A stretch of DNA of 64,000 nucleotides, from positions 69,977,117 to 70,041,116 of the forward strand of contig CM060963.1 in the NCBI GenBank assembly GCA_030765045.1. The letters run 5' to 3'. This stretch comes from Tenodera sinensis (Eukaryota; Arthropoda; Insecta; Mantodea; Mantidae). How positions within the stretch are numbered: position 1 is the first letter of the stretch; every line of letters begins with the position of its first letter. Below are positions 11,935-23,380 of this stretch, in pieces. Made by a program: the position numbers and the translations under genes. Below the pieces are notes generated by a model. It made no database searches and was not told the origin of the DNA. It was given only the letters and a program-made list of their open reading frames with translations.

Positions 11935-12880
11935 TAATGTTTATCAAGAAAACCCAACGTAAACAAACGACTGAGGTAAATTATACAGCTAGTTTTTGTG
12001 GTACATGGCATTTGAACCTGAGACCTCCCTACAGTGAGTCATGGATCACATGCGACCTCACCCTAGCTACAAAAAGGTTTAGTTTTTACTACGTTATGAC
12101 TAATGCTTTTAATTACTATTCTATTTGCGCAAGTATACATTTAGTTACTTGCCAGATTAATTTGAAGGTCAGGGTCTATAACTTACATAATAGGATTTTT
12201 TCCTGGCTTCAATGATTACACGGTGCGTATACAGGGAGTTAATTTAATGGGCTTTCCGAGAATTTTGCCCAGTTATTTTATGTGCACAGTGAGGAACGTA
12301 CCTATCTAGAATTATAGTAACAAACAGAATAATATCTTAGATCATTTGGGACAAGAAAGATTACCCTGCCGGAATTATTTACACTTAACTGATTTTTAGA
12401 TGTACCTTTTAATCATAAATATTTAATATTTCACAGATGGCAGTATAAGATGCATTAGAAGATATCACGGGTTACTGTTTATACACAATGTACTGTGTAA
12501 AGTAGGAAAAATGTGCGTGTTACATTACATTATATAATAAGGAGAGCAGATTGCTTTTGAATATACGATCAGTGATCCAGTTTTATTTCTGAAGTGAGGT
12601 AAAGTTTCCTCTTCAACAACTCTAGATCGAAACGAAGATCCACGAAACTCTGACATAAACGACCCGATTCAAAATTTGTGACGCTGACTCCTACAACGCT
12701 CAAGAATCACATCAAGATCGTCTCACTTCGAAGCCCTGTCTTACAGGCAAAGCCCCGAGGTTCTAAGTAACAGTGGCGCTACTGTAGAAGAGTACAAGGG
12801 TATGTCAACATCCTAACCTTTCTCATCTTGCGGGTTTATTGCTTATTTTTCTTTGAATGCCATTAAGCGCAATGTACTTT
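11932..12880. other. Intron, nothing recognised
   Basis: AT-rich. No exon, repeat border or domain seen. Confidence 0.45.
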
Positions 12881-12895
12881 CAGTAATTTGAAACC

Positions 12896-13100
12896 ACCTA
12901 GGCGGCCCGGGTTCGATCCCAGGGACCCGCATGTGGTATTCGTGGTGGACGAAGCGGCGTCAGGGCGGGTTTTCTCCGGGTGCTCCGGTTTTCCCCACCA
13001 TCTCATTCCACCGGTGCTCCATCTTCATTCCATGTATCATCAGTGTCACCGCCTGCGGTGCCGTAGTAGTAAAAGCGGGCGTTAAACACAACAACAACAA
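12896..13100 (+). mobile_element. SINE (family 1), 5'-truncated, with 15-bp target duplication
   Basis: CAGTAATTTGAAACC occurs at both 12881-12895 and 13101-13115, a perfect target-site duplication. The insert starts just before the B box GGTTCGATCCC, runs through GTGGACGAAGCGGCG and a GC-rich body, and ends in GTTAAACACAACAACAACAAC. The A box is missing, so this is a 5'-truncated copy. The same family is complete at 49544-49738 (opposite strand) and fragmentary at 30215-30270 and 29246-29315. Confidence 0.9.
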
Positions 13101-13196
13101 CAGTAATTTGAAACCTACGGCGCTTAAATCTGCCAGGCTACACCTTTAAACTCGGGTCGATAGGATATCTTTATTTGTGTACGTTTTAAGGAGCTT

Positions 13197-13210
13197 TTGC
13201 GCATGCGCAA
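13197..13210. promoter_or_regulatory. Perfect palindrome matching the NRF-1/EWG site
   Basis: TTGCGCATGCGCAA is a 14-bp perfect palindrome containing TGCGCATGCGCA, the consensus of NRF-1 (Ewg in flies). TGACGT, a CRE core, lies 8 bp downstream. No associated first exon is visible, so function is uncertain. Confidence 0.35.
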
Positions 13211-14215
13211 CTAGTATGACGTATGATTCAAATACACACGAATCGTACACGCTCGTAGCATATTTGGTTTCTCTCTTTACAACCTTCTTTCATCAGAGAA
13301 GTCATTATATAATAATGATGATGATGATTGATTGATTGATTGATTGATTTACTGCTGGGGAGTGGTACATTTGAATCAAACGTTTCATAACTATTATGCA
13401 GCAGATGCTATTTCACTTTTCAGGACTATCCGATTCTAAAACTTTATGAACATCAAAAAAGTATACCCAATGACGAGCTGCTACTGGACAGTAATATAGA
13501 GGTTAGTTTAAAGAATTGCGGGTAGATTGGTATGTGTTTAAGAAAAGACAGTCCAGTATTTGTTCAACCTGGAAACCCTTAGTTAAGTTGGTTAAAACTT
13601 AAAATTGAAACCAAGGATCTTCTGAATACGAGGCATCTTATCTGAAGGTTGATTTAGCTCTTCTCTTCACCTTTAATATTTTTAAGTACATGGTTCGAAG
13701 TGCAAAATAATATCTCTGAAACAAGCATCTTCAAGAATGTTTTTATCTGTGTATTTCTTTCAGCGGGAATATTTACTCAGACCAAGCAGCACTATAAAAC
13801 TGTTTTTTCAACAGAAATATTTATCCATTCTCTACAAGGATGGAAGAAATCTCAGCACAGAGGATTTAAATTTAGGTTATATTTCTAGCTTTTGGGATAG
13901 GAATGTTGGTGGTGACATATCAATATCAGCAGTCGAATGCTCCTGGAATTAATGCAGCATAAGAATGAATGGGTGCATTTTACTAATGTGTTAATTTGTG
14001 ATGGAGGCTTGGAACTTGGGACATGGCGTGCCCTGCGGCGGACTCGGGCTGCAGATATAACATACACCTAATACAGCGTGTACTCAGTGACAGATCTCTG
14101 GGTTGGTTGTATCTTGTTGACATTGAATACCGATCGCTTAACACTCAAGGTCCCAACTTCCGAGCCTTAGCTGATAACTGTTTGTTAATGAGAGACACAT
14201 TGAGATGTATCTTAC

Positions 14216-14395
14216 GTTGGCAAGCTCTCGTTCGAAGCGAATGACTTCTTGAAGTTCCTCCGCGGCCTGACTGGAGTTGGCACCCAGCAGCTTCGCCACC
14301 TCTGTCATGTATCTGTGATAGGCCTTCATGTCTCCTTCAGAGTCAGCCTTGAGATAATAATCACGACTGGGCAGCGCCAACTGCATCTGGTCTAG
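14216..14395 (-). CDS. Neprilysin-like exon D (180 nt, 60 codons)
   Basis: Exactly 60 codons, phase 0 at both ends. The acceptor is TTATTTGCAG and the donor is AAC|GTAAGA. It reads LDQMQLALPSRDYYLKADSE, then an amphipathic helix, LLGANSSQAAEELQEVIRFE and RELAN. The LPSRDYYL motif and the E-x-E-L-A-N end match the M13 block between the KNSS strand and the next helical domain. N-S-S gives another possible glycosylation sequon. The reading frame is open slightly beyond both splice sites, so a plain ORF search overstates the exon. The family end -LAN and the following exon in phase 0 set the true borders. Confidence 0.94.
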
Positions 14396-15764
14396 CTGCA
14401 AATAAACAGTCTCTTTTATTGTATACCCTTCTTCAAGGTTATTGCAAGCTTTTACTTAATCTGGGCTTACAATTAAGAAATGACCTTATGTCACATCGAC
14501 CGTTGGTATGGTATAAAAATATAGGCACTTTATTTTGATTTGGCAAAGTTAGTGATCTAAAAGGCAACGTGTCGATACGTTAGCATAACGCCCTTCTATG
14601 CATTTAGAAATATTTGGGTTAAGAAAGAAACAAAAGCAAGATCAAACAGTAGGTTTTAGTTTTAAAAAAATTCATCAAGGCACCATTGTTTCTGTGATTC
14701 TGTTGACCCTTTTCCAATTTTTTCTTGGTTACTAGATGGTTGAATGCACTTATATTTATTGTTGCTTGTTGAGGATAAAGAAAAATTTCAGGAATTGTTC
14801 CACCAGTAATAACCATTTGCTTGTGGAACAAATAGATTGACTAAATCTAAACATCCGTTTGATCAGATGCCTATGTTTTGTTCAACAAACTGTCTTAGAC
14901 AGCAAGCACTGTTATGTTTAATAATATTATGCACAAGGTGTTTAAAGTGGCTGCTTCAAATTCTGCTTGATAGTACTGAATAATTTTGAACATTGAATGC
15001 TTATGCCTTTTAGTAAAACGTAAATATTACGTTTGCAAAGAATTACCAACTTTCGTTTTAAGCACTTTCTCATAAGAATTGTTGGCCTTGTAGTTCCAAT
15101 GGATGGTATGTATAATTTTGTACTCGTATGGACTGTGCTTAAAAATATTGTTTGAATGTGACTTATATTTTATGAAAGTAATTGTATCCACTAATAATTC
15201 CCGAGATTTTTAAATCGCACAACATAAATTTTGAAATATTGGGGTTGGAAAAGAAATACAAGTATGTCTGTTGACCAAACAATGAGTATCAGTTCACAAA
15301 AAATATCCGGGTACCAAAAATGAACAGTACCAAACCAGTTGATGTTTTCAGCCAATATGTATTTTTATCTACCATTTCTTTGTCACAAAAAAGAAATATT
15401 AGGCAGTAAAACATAGTATACAAAAATACTGTTTTCGTTATAAAGCCGGTGATGCAGGTTTTTTGTTGTTTTTTTTTTGTTTTTTTTTTTTTTTTTTTTG
15501 TTTTTCCACTACGAACACGGAAATACGATAACAGCAGTTGCTATACACAAGGTCACGAGCATGGCTTGTTTTTCTCTGCTTTCCTCACAAATATTGAGTT
15601 GACGTGATATCGTGCGGCTGCATTATTACCAGTGTGTTTTATTAATTAGTCCTGTATTTAGTCAGAAAGTTTATTATGGTTCAGCATTTGTTTTCTACTC
15701 TACAGCAGGTATTTATTATGATTTTTTTCGAGTCAACAGTTGCACTTTTTTTTTAAGAAAATTA

Positions 15765-16095
15765 ACTTACAGGGAGCGTGATTTTGCCTTTTTTCAACAA
15801 GACTCTGCAACAGCTCATACAGTCAATCTTTCGATGAAAACAATTGAAAGTGTTTCAGGACAGAATTGTAGTATAAATTTGTGGTCTCCTCCGTCCCGTA
15901 ACCTAACCCCCTGCGATTTCAAAAGCATAAGGTGTACAAGACAAAGCCACACACCCTGGAAGAATTAAAACAAAATATCCGTCAGGAAATTACCAGCATT
16001 TCTCAACGTGAACTACGGCGAGTGATGGATAATTTCTTAAAAAGGTGCCGAAGATGTATGGACAACGACGGTGGCCCGTCTCAACATCTGCTATA
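15765..16095 (+). pseudogene. Mariner/Tc1-type DDE transposase fossil (3' part)
   Basis: One frame gives FAFFQQDSATAHTVNLSMKT and WSPPSRNLTPCDF. After a frameshift another gives KTKPHTLEELKQNIRQEITS ISQRELRRVMDNFLKRC. The Q-Q-D-x-A-x-x-H and W-P-P-x-S-x-[DN]-L-T-P-x-D-F motifs are the second and third acidic sites of IS630/Tc1/mariner-like DDE transposases. The frameshift and an N in place of D before LTP show decay. The N-terminal half is absent. A poly-T/G tract lies upstream at 15463-15506. Confidence 0.8.
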
Positions 16096-16627
16096 ATTAT
16101 ATTGGTAAGTAAAGCCTTTAAAAGTAGTTTTAAAATGCTGTATGGTTTTATCCGCGCTGTTCTATGGCAGCGGCAGTCGGTGACGAGCGCAGACATAACA
16201 CAGCGCAGCCGATTCACAGTCTTTTGGATCACCCATTACAATAACTAGATTCGCTCCATTACATTCGTTATGTCATGTCTCCTATAAATATCAAACAGTA
16301 GTTTTATTTTAAAACATTCTAATCTGACCATTGGAGTGAGGGAATCGGCTAGTTTGCTATTTCACGTAAAACAGAATATTAGCTCAAGCTGTCCGAAATC
16401 TTTAGAGGATGGCAAGTGAAAAAGTAAAGCTAATAATGGCGCTTACTCCTGAGAGAGCAGGGAATTGAGAATAGTAGGCTTGTAGCAGGATTTGAACGAG
16501 GCAGGATTGGACTTAAAAAAATCAAACCCGAGAGCAAGGTAGATTCCTCCCAGAATGGTCTTGGGTTCCAACACATAATCTCTTTTCTGCAGCACTTACC
16601 CCTACAGAGGCTGCCGCGAATTCAACC

Positions 16628-16852
16628 TGTCGGTCTGGGTGGCTCAGTTGGTTAGACGCTGGCTTACTGATTCCAAGGTCGCGGGTTCAAACCCGGCCCA
16701 GGCCGATGGTTTTTAAGTGTGCTTAAAAACGACAGCTCCATGTCAGTAGATTTACTGGCATGTAAAAGAACTCCTGCGGGACAAAATTCCGGCACACCGG
16801 CGACGCTGATGTGATCCTGGCAATTGACAGCGTCGTTAAACAACAAATAAAA
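16628..16852 (+). mobile_element. SINE (family 2), complete, with 13-bp target duplication
   Basis: CGCGAATTCAACC is present at 16615-16627 and 16853-16865. The 225-bp insert has a tRNA-like head with A box TGGCTCAGTTGGTTAGACG and B box GGTTCAAACCC, followed by a body and an A-rich end (TTAAACAACAAATAAAA). The identical target duplication implies a young insertion. It lies in the intron between exons C and D, antisense to the gene. Confidence 0.92.
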
Positions 16853-16865
16853 CGCGAATTCAACC

Positions 16866-17695
16866 AAATCATCACGTAAAAATAAAGGCATGAAAGAGCT
16901 CGTACAATTTAATGGTGCTAGCCAGATTCCACCAAAACTGTTAAATCGATGCTGAGAATTTAAAGGTTAGAAAATAAATTAAGATAGAAGATTAGGCCAA
17001 GGTTACTAAAGAAGCAGGCGACATTCTCCGATCGTAATTCACGACCTTACTATGACATCTTCATCTTCCGTAAATAAGTAGTGAAACTACAAAATCTCGG
17101 AATTGTGCACCCTTGCCGTGGCCTTCAAGGGGAATCCAGACATGCAATAAATAAAGTATGCAGGACTGTAACAATGTACAAATGAAAAGGAACCATACTG
17201 TCATTCGATGGTAGATTATTCGCCTATTTAGGAACTTGGACTTAAGTGACCCAGTCTGCATGAGGACTGTGGAAAGAACATTTGCTTTAATATTTTCCAT
17301 AGCACCTTTCTGAATTTACACCTCTAGCTTAATAAAATAGGATGTTTGATTGAAAGCTTTAAAACACATTTTAGAAGATACCAGTGTATTAGAGTAACGT
17401 ACGCTAGTTTGTTTTTAAAAAAAATAAATAAATAAAAACAAAACGAAAACAAGCATTTTTCATTGCTGAGTTTTAAATGAAACTAATTTAGAGTTTACAA
17501 CTTTATATGAAAATAAAAATACAAAAAGAAGAAAAAATGAAACCCAGATTATTTAAAACGCAAATGAATAAAACTGCATCCAGCAATGAATCCATAAAAC
17601 ATATGACCACCCAACGGGCCTTGTAAGCGCGAATGGAAGATCTAATGTTCTAATCGAGGGCCCAACTTCTGTTCTTCTTCTTACTTTGTCCGCAC
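16866..17695. other. Intron C-D, nothing recognised
   Basis: AT-rich. No repeat border or domain seen. Confidence 0.45.
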
Positions 17696-17901
17696 CTGAA
17701 GGATGTTCACGGAAGAGTTCTTGTCATCTGGGCCAACCCATTGCTCGATGAGTACTCCCTCGTTGTACTCGCCCCTTAGTCTTCCCAGCAGCGTCTCTAT
17801 GGAGAAGTCTGGGGGCTTCCAGTCAGGCTGTGTGACGGGCCATCCGCCCAGGGAAGTGAGTACATCACGAAGAGGAGCGTCGCCTAACTTCCTGATCTGG
17901 G
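17696..17901 (-). CDS. Neprilysin-like exon C (206 nt)
   Basis: After the acceptor CTGTTGCAG two bases complete a proline codon. Then 68 codons follow, beginning QIRKLGDAPLRDVLTSLGGW and ending in GPDDKNSSVNILQ. The G-x-x-P-L-x-x-x-L-x-x-L-G-G-W-P block and the WVGPDDKNSS block (an N-x-S glycosylation sequon) are standard M13 ectodomain features in this order. The donor is CAG|GTGCGG, phase 0, a less usual but valid GT site. Exon D follows 3.3 kb away with matching phase. No stop or frameshift is present, so the gene appears intact here. Confidence 0.93.
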
Positions 17902-18919
17902 CTGCAACAGAAACACAACAACGTCAAGTAATAAATATATCCAACAAAGATATAGGTGAGAATCTGCCTGCCCTTCTTGGGGTAGTGCTTAGGCATCTAG
18001 GTCAGGCGAGTTAATCGAGGCCAGCCCTGCTACTGTTGTGAATTTGGCCACGTCGCTATATCTAGGACCTGCACACAGAGATTCTGAACATCAGTCCCAC
18101 TTAGCCAACATTGAGGAAGCCCTTGCAAACCTCACTGCCACCGTCAATGGAGAGCAGGCCGACACACACCATGTCTCCACAGTATCGAAGCTTGAGTCCA
18201 GAACGTCGACCGTGTCATCGCCACTGCCACATCCGTCTAGCAAAACCATAGCTCCATCTACCAAGAGCGGTTTAAGGCCTCCATCACATCTCTGCGTCAC
18301 CTGGAAGAAGTTTTTAAGCAGCTCCACTATCTTATGGAGTAGAATGTATCACCACAGAACATGCTTGCATCAACACGCTTCTTCATGTGAATCTAGGGAC
18401 TCGACACCAAGCGAGATGACTCTGAAGTAAGGGGTGAAGTGCACATTTGGGACGTCCGCGGTTCAAACCCTATGATACTTTTTCCCCCATGGTTTTCTTC
18501 ACACCTTATAACTACCAAATGTCGCAGAGGTACCCCAAAGTTTCCTTTTCAAAACTTCCTCTCCCAATTGTTAGGCTCGACATAATCTAACCAACTTAAA
18601 CACTTGACCAATCGAAATCATTATTTTTGTTTTTAACAAAACTCGATTCATTCTAAACCAGAAGCCATTCACTGTAGCTCTACTACGAAAATGGTTTTCA
18701 GAACCACTCTCTACCCATTCAACAATAATTGAATAACGATTAGCGGCACTCACCCAAACAGCAAAATGGAAATAGTGAGATTATCACTTCACTGGTTTCG
18801 GACTGGTTCTAGTTTAGCAAAGAGATCCACGAAATAGCTCCAATGCGCTACCATCTAACAGCAGTTTTAAAGACAGCTGTTATACAGATTTTATAGTGAG
18901 AAGACTTAGAAATAGATGA
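17902..18919. other. Intron B-C start: unassigned ORF and SINE-like tail
   Basis: 18038-18430 (+) is an open frame of 130 codons rich in Ser/Thr, with another helical frame (QERFKASITSLRHLEEVFKQ) across it. It may derive from a transposon gag-like region but I recognise no family. From about 18430 to 18600, a B-box-like CGGTTCAAACCC and a sequence ending GGCTCGACATAATCTAACCA resemble a degraded SINE. Confidence 0.35.
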
Positions 18920-19255
18920 ATATCCTAGTTTGCTATTTTGGAGCTTGGATTGATATTGCTAATCGCAGTCCAATTATTCTTAAGACAGCGTATTCTTTAG
19001 TTTACTTCATGCTAATCGAGATAAATATTTGTAGAAATAGTTTCATTAAATACTTCGTTGTAGATACACTTGGAATAGGAGAACAAATAAGCTTAAGCAA
19101 TAGTCAAATCTTTTAAGAGTTGGTTGCTGTGTGATGCTTTGAAATTCCGTTCTGTTCGTACGACCAGGAGAAAAATATGACTTCCCGTTTGAGAGAATTT
19201 ACTGAAAATTCAAACCATAACAAGGAGTATGTCCCAAAAGTCTAGCGATTTTTGG
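18920..19255 (+). repeat. Family H, 5' part, forward arm of an inverted pair
   Basis: Matches the first third of family H (CATGCTAATCGAGATAAATA, GCAATAGTCAAATCTTTTAA, TGAAATTCCGTTCTGTTCG). It ends where the reverse arm starts. Confidence 0.65.
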
Positions 19256-19257
19256 AA

Positions 19258-19690
19258 TAGCCTCGTCCTTTTCATTCCGAATGACTTTTGCATAACTGGG
19301 AAACCGTAAGAGATAAAATCTTACTATACCAAAAATATATATGTGTCGTTAAGACATACACTTAATGTCAAATAATCTTTTTTCTAAGATAAGATATTCC
19401 TTATTAAAGGCTTGAATTTACAAATACTTATACTTTCCTCAAACAGTAAGTCGTTATTCGCCTTTTATGCCCTGGTCGCACAAAGAGAATGGAATATCAA
19501 AACCTCACATTGGTACTAGCCCTTAAAAGATCTGACTATCACTTATGTCCATTCTACTCTCTTATTCTCCTTGTATCTAAGGAGATGCGTAATAAAAAAC
19601 ATTTATACAAACATCTATTTGGACTAACATAAAGTAGATTAAACATACGCAGTTTTAAGGATCCTTTGTGCAGATTCAGTCGATAAAGTC
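19258..19690 (-). repeat. Family H, 5' part, reverse arm of an inverted pair
   Basis: Minus-strand copy: GACTTTTGCATAACTGGGAA and CCGTAAGAGATAAAATCTTA on the plus strand are the complement of the family block. The outer end lies near 19690. Together with the forward arm it makes a diverged, imperfect palindrome of about 0.77 kb. Confidence 0.65.
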
Positions 19691-21479
19691 ACGTGAGTGC
19701 ACATGTTGCTTTAAATCTTGAAACTTGCATGAAACATCTTTGTGAATTTTTTTCAAGTTTCACATATGGCACTGTCATTGTAATTCTGTCTCATTTAATG
19801 CTCCATTTGGCGTTTCCTCTGAGGGCTTTTGCCAATATCACTTCCCTTCCCCTGAATACCCCTCTTGTTTGGGGACTTCTGGAAGCAGACGTAATTTCTA
19901 GTTAATTGGCAATATTCCCATAGGAAATGGGACATATGTTAGACTGGGAACGATAAGGCCTAAATTCGATTGAATTATTACATACCCTTGTTTTCAAATA
20001 TTTGATTTATTGTGAAAAGGCACTGTAAAAACACAAACGAATGAAAGAATATAGATGGCATTAAAACTGCAATCATAATATTTTCATGGATTGATCTTTC
20101 GCCTGTTGTTTGAGAAATTCGGTTACGTTTTCAGCAGTTTTAACTTAAGAAAAGCATGGCGAGGATAGACATGGGGGCAGAGGGACACTTGCTAAGATAA
20201 TTTACTGCAGTTTTCTTACCAATGTTGTCACAACTGTGTATTGAGAATCCATGTGTGTGTTAAGAGTTGTGTCGGCATATTGTGGAGAGAATCTGTGTTA
20301 TCACAAAACAAACGTGCAATCTAACAACAGAAACGAAACATGTAACAAGCACATTCAGGTACCCGAAGAGTAAGAATTCATCCGTTGCACATACGATTTC
20401 TATGGAACACGAAGGCGTAATACAATGTTCTAGAAATCTAGATACCTACCCATGTGTTGATATCGAGGATCCATCTAGCGGTGACGAAGCTTACTGGAGT
20501 AAATTTCTCCAGCCTCTCTGTCTTCTGAGTTATTTACTATTTGACTGTACTCTGGAGAAAGTGGACACATATATGTCTCTGATGGGACAAAAGGACATCG
20601 CAGTTAATTCAATACAGTTTTGAAAACATTAGTATATATTAACCATATCTAGATAATGATTTACATAATACTTATTGAAATTAAATTCAGTTCACCGTTC
20701 AATTTTACATGAAAACAGAGAACCTGGTGTTGAAAATTATATTCTTGATTTGGATCAAGTCCCTTGGAAAATTTTCAGAAGACAGTTCAAAATAATGTAA
20801 ACACAACACAAGATGATCAGACTCAAGCTTCTGTGCACACCCTCAAGTTCGAATAGCTAAAGTTCTCCTCCAAAATGTTCGCTGTATATTAAAAATAAAC
20901 CAGGAATTAAAAGGTAACCCAGGAAAGTTGATTTTATAACAAGTCCAAAACATAAATAACTTATAGGCTAGAAAACTGCCCGCGCTGAAAAGGAGAAAGC
21001 AGCAGCACCGAAAGCCTGGAAAGTTAGAAGAAGCTTGCCCTGAGAAAGAAAGAATATCTGCAAGGAATGCCAAGAGTGTTATAAAGAAGGAGAGAAGTTG
21101 TTGCAGTGCCTCATTTCTGTAAACTGGTGCCATATTAAGTGTCTAGAGACCAAAAATGATCCATGCTTTGTGTCATAATTGTACAAGTGGTAACAGTGGC
21201 TAACAATTTTGGTTTCCGTTTGCTCCATCCGCCACATTTTAATTGGTATAAACCTTTGCAGAAATATTGCACATTTCGTCATAGATACAAAGACAACGGT
21301 TACATGTTGGAGCTATGTATATGTTGACCTTAAAATTCCTTATATCTCAATGCAATCACGAGAAACAACTAAATATCGAGGAGACTAAAAAATGACAAAC
21401 GCATTGAACTAGAACCGCAAACAATGGAAATGGCTGATGTCACATTAAGTTATTTAAACTATTTTTTTGTTAAAAGAGA
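19691..21479. other. Intron B-C, nothing recognised
   Basis: Several ORFs of 70-118 codons on both strands resemble no family. No repeat borders found. Confidence 0.4.
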
Positions 21480-21559
21480 TCAATTTTTGTGTGGTATGTT
21501 TTCACCTATCGCTTAGTGTATATAGGTACATAAGGTTATATAAAATTCCTTCCGAACGA

Positions 21560-21830
21560 AAACTTCACAGGCTATTCCTAGACAATTCAATATTTGTCAG
21601 GTAAATATCTTTATTATGTGGTATTTTAATAAAAATCGTGAGTCATTTTTGAGAAGATCAACATTTTCGAAACATTTTCTATGCAAAGAATGGTTTGGGA
21701 TGAGCGGATTTCCTTAACATCTTCGTGTCGCATCTTTATCAAACTTTTCGTGTTTCAGTTGCGCTGTTCGCACATACAGACCGAGATATGAATATTTTCC
21801 TAAAAGGATTGATTCAAAAGACCTCAAATC
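21560..21830 (+). repeat. Family H, 3' half fragment
   Basis: Blocks TTTTAATAAAAATCGTGAGT, TTTTCGAAACATTTTCTATG, TCTTCGTGTCGCATCTTTAT and CTCAAATCATATGTTTTGG follow the family order. The terminal hairpin is missing. Confidence 0.55.
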
Positions 21831-22313
21831 ATATGTTTTGGAAACTTTGCGACTGAAACCTAACAGGTATTGCAGTGTTTGTTGAGATAATCTGAAGTCA
21901 GAGGTAGTCTTTTTCAAACCGGTGTATTTGATATGCTTATATTTTCGCTCTAGAACGGCAAACCTGAGATCCCGTGCGAAGAACCAGTTATTTAACATTA
22001 CCTACAATACTGTGAAGTGGATTTTATTGGGGTACGAGATGAAAAATCTAAACATCTTCCTTTATTGTGTATTGTGAAAAACGTCACATAGCGAGAGATT
22101 ATGTTTTTGACAGAAAATGTTGTTTATAGTTGTTTATAACAATGTTGATAGGATGAATAAAAAATTACACCTGTTTTTCCTTGGCGCTTTCGTGTATTCA
22201 AGTCAGTAACACTTATTATATTTGTGGAGCTTTATATGCTAAACCATTTATTTATCTTTGAATTTCTATTGAATTAAAAAAGCCGCTATATTAATTGGAT
22301 TTTATGGATCTTT

Positions 22314-22830
22314 TTGTGCTTGAATAAGAGCAAATGGAAGCCAATTTGCTTGAGACGATATCGTGGCACTCCTACATGTCACATAGCTACACTTGCCAAA
22401 ACCAGACTTATTATTAAACTGTATCCACTAATTAACAGAAGTTCAAAACTTGGTCTCGAATATTCAGCTCTGCTATGTAAGTCCTTAATACGTCCACTTA
22501 TACGCTGCTCCTATACGGAGCACAGCCAGCATCTACAAGTTATACAAAAAAATTCTTCGGAAAGTGACCAACGCCCGTGGTATATAAGAAACAACCAACT
22601 GCACCATGAGTTTGGAATTCCCCTCTACAAGAATACTGCAGAAATCTTTACACATCATTTTTCAACAAACTACGAACAGTTCTTGGAGCTCACAATTCAG
22701 CATTGGCATCAGAAGTCATCACAGAACTAGACTAAAAGAAAGTTACCACAACATCTACTCACCGTTTCAGAAGAAAGTGATTTCACATAACCTGTTCCTC
22801 AGTTCCATACTGTTACACATTTATTATTAA
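22314..22830 (+). mobile_element. Jockey-like LINE fragment (RT C-terminus)
   Basis: The frame opens into AKTRLIIKLYPLINRSSKLG LEYSALLCKSLIRPLI, then PWYIRNNQLHHEFGIPLYKN. This is the conserved end of jockey-type ORF2 (YPLIxRxSxLxxxxxLxLYKxLIRPxMxYxxPxW ... PWYxRNxxLHxDLxIP). The alternative frame and lost blocks indicate deletions. Confidence 0.75.
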
Positions 22831-22949
22831 TGTTCACAGCAATTTCTCTTATTTGTCGCCAAAAATTCTAGTGTAATACTCATCATCAACATTTCAGGTT
22901 TAAGCCATCAAGGCTCGTTTCAGTCTCAGAATAACATCAAAAGTGTTGT

Positions 22950-23380
22950 ATCTATTTTTTCTTGGTCTACTAAGATTTCTTTTACCTAGGCCTTTCATTG
23001 GCTGTTGCGTTGGGGTTAATGTAATTTTTAATGGCTTTTAATCTATAACTCATCTTGGGATGCCGCTATCATTCGTTCCATCGACACGTTCCTTCCAGTT
23101 ATTTCTATATTGTTTTATTCTGTCTTTTAACTTAGATATTCGGTTAATTTAGAATGTCTTCACATCTTTTTATCTATAAAATTACACTCTGTAACATTTC
23201 TTAAAAATTTAATTTCAGCTGTTTCAATTATTTGTTGTTCTTTTTTGGTTAAAATATAGCAACTGCCATTTTTATAAAATGACTTCATAAAACTTTAATT
23301 TAGTTTCTCTTCTCGTATTTTTTAAAGATCTGTTTACGGTGCCACATGCACCGTTAAATGTATTAATTTTATTTAAAATG
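22950..23380 (-). mobile_element. LINE fragment (RT C-terminus), minus strand
   Basis: The complement translates, with stops, to KFYEVIL, EQQIIETAEIKFLRNVTECN FIDKK and then a degenerate GKRNLSRPRKNRY. The ETAEMKFLRNVxG and GRPRKRW landmarks of insect LINE ORF2 ends are recognisable. It lies tail-to-tail with the jockey-like fragment to its left. Confidence 0.65.

Noticed and set aside
14138..14401. 87-codon ATG-initiated ORF covering neprilysin exon D
   Set aside because: The ATG and C-terminal extension lie partly in intron. The splice sites and family alignment limit the exon to 14216-14395.
16628..16720. tRNA gene candidates at 16.6, 28.3, 29.25, 33.6 and 49.7 kb
   Set aside because: A and B boxes are present, but cloverleaf stems do not close and the sequences run on into SINE bodies, two of them with target duplications.
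18038..18430. 130-codon ORF next to exon C
   Set aside because: Low-complexity Ser/Thr composition, overlapping open frames on both strands, and no family recognised; not called as a gene.
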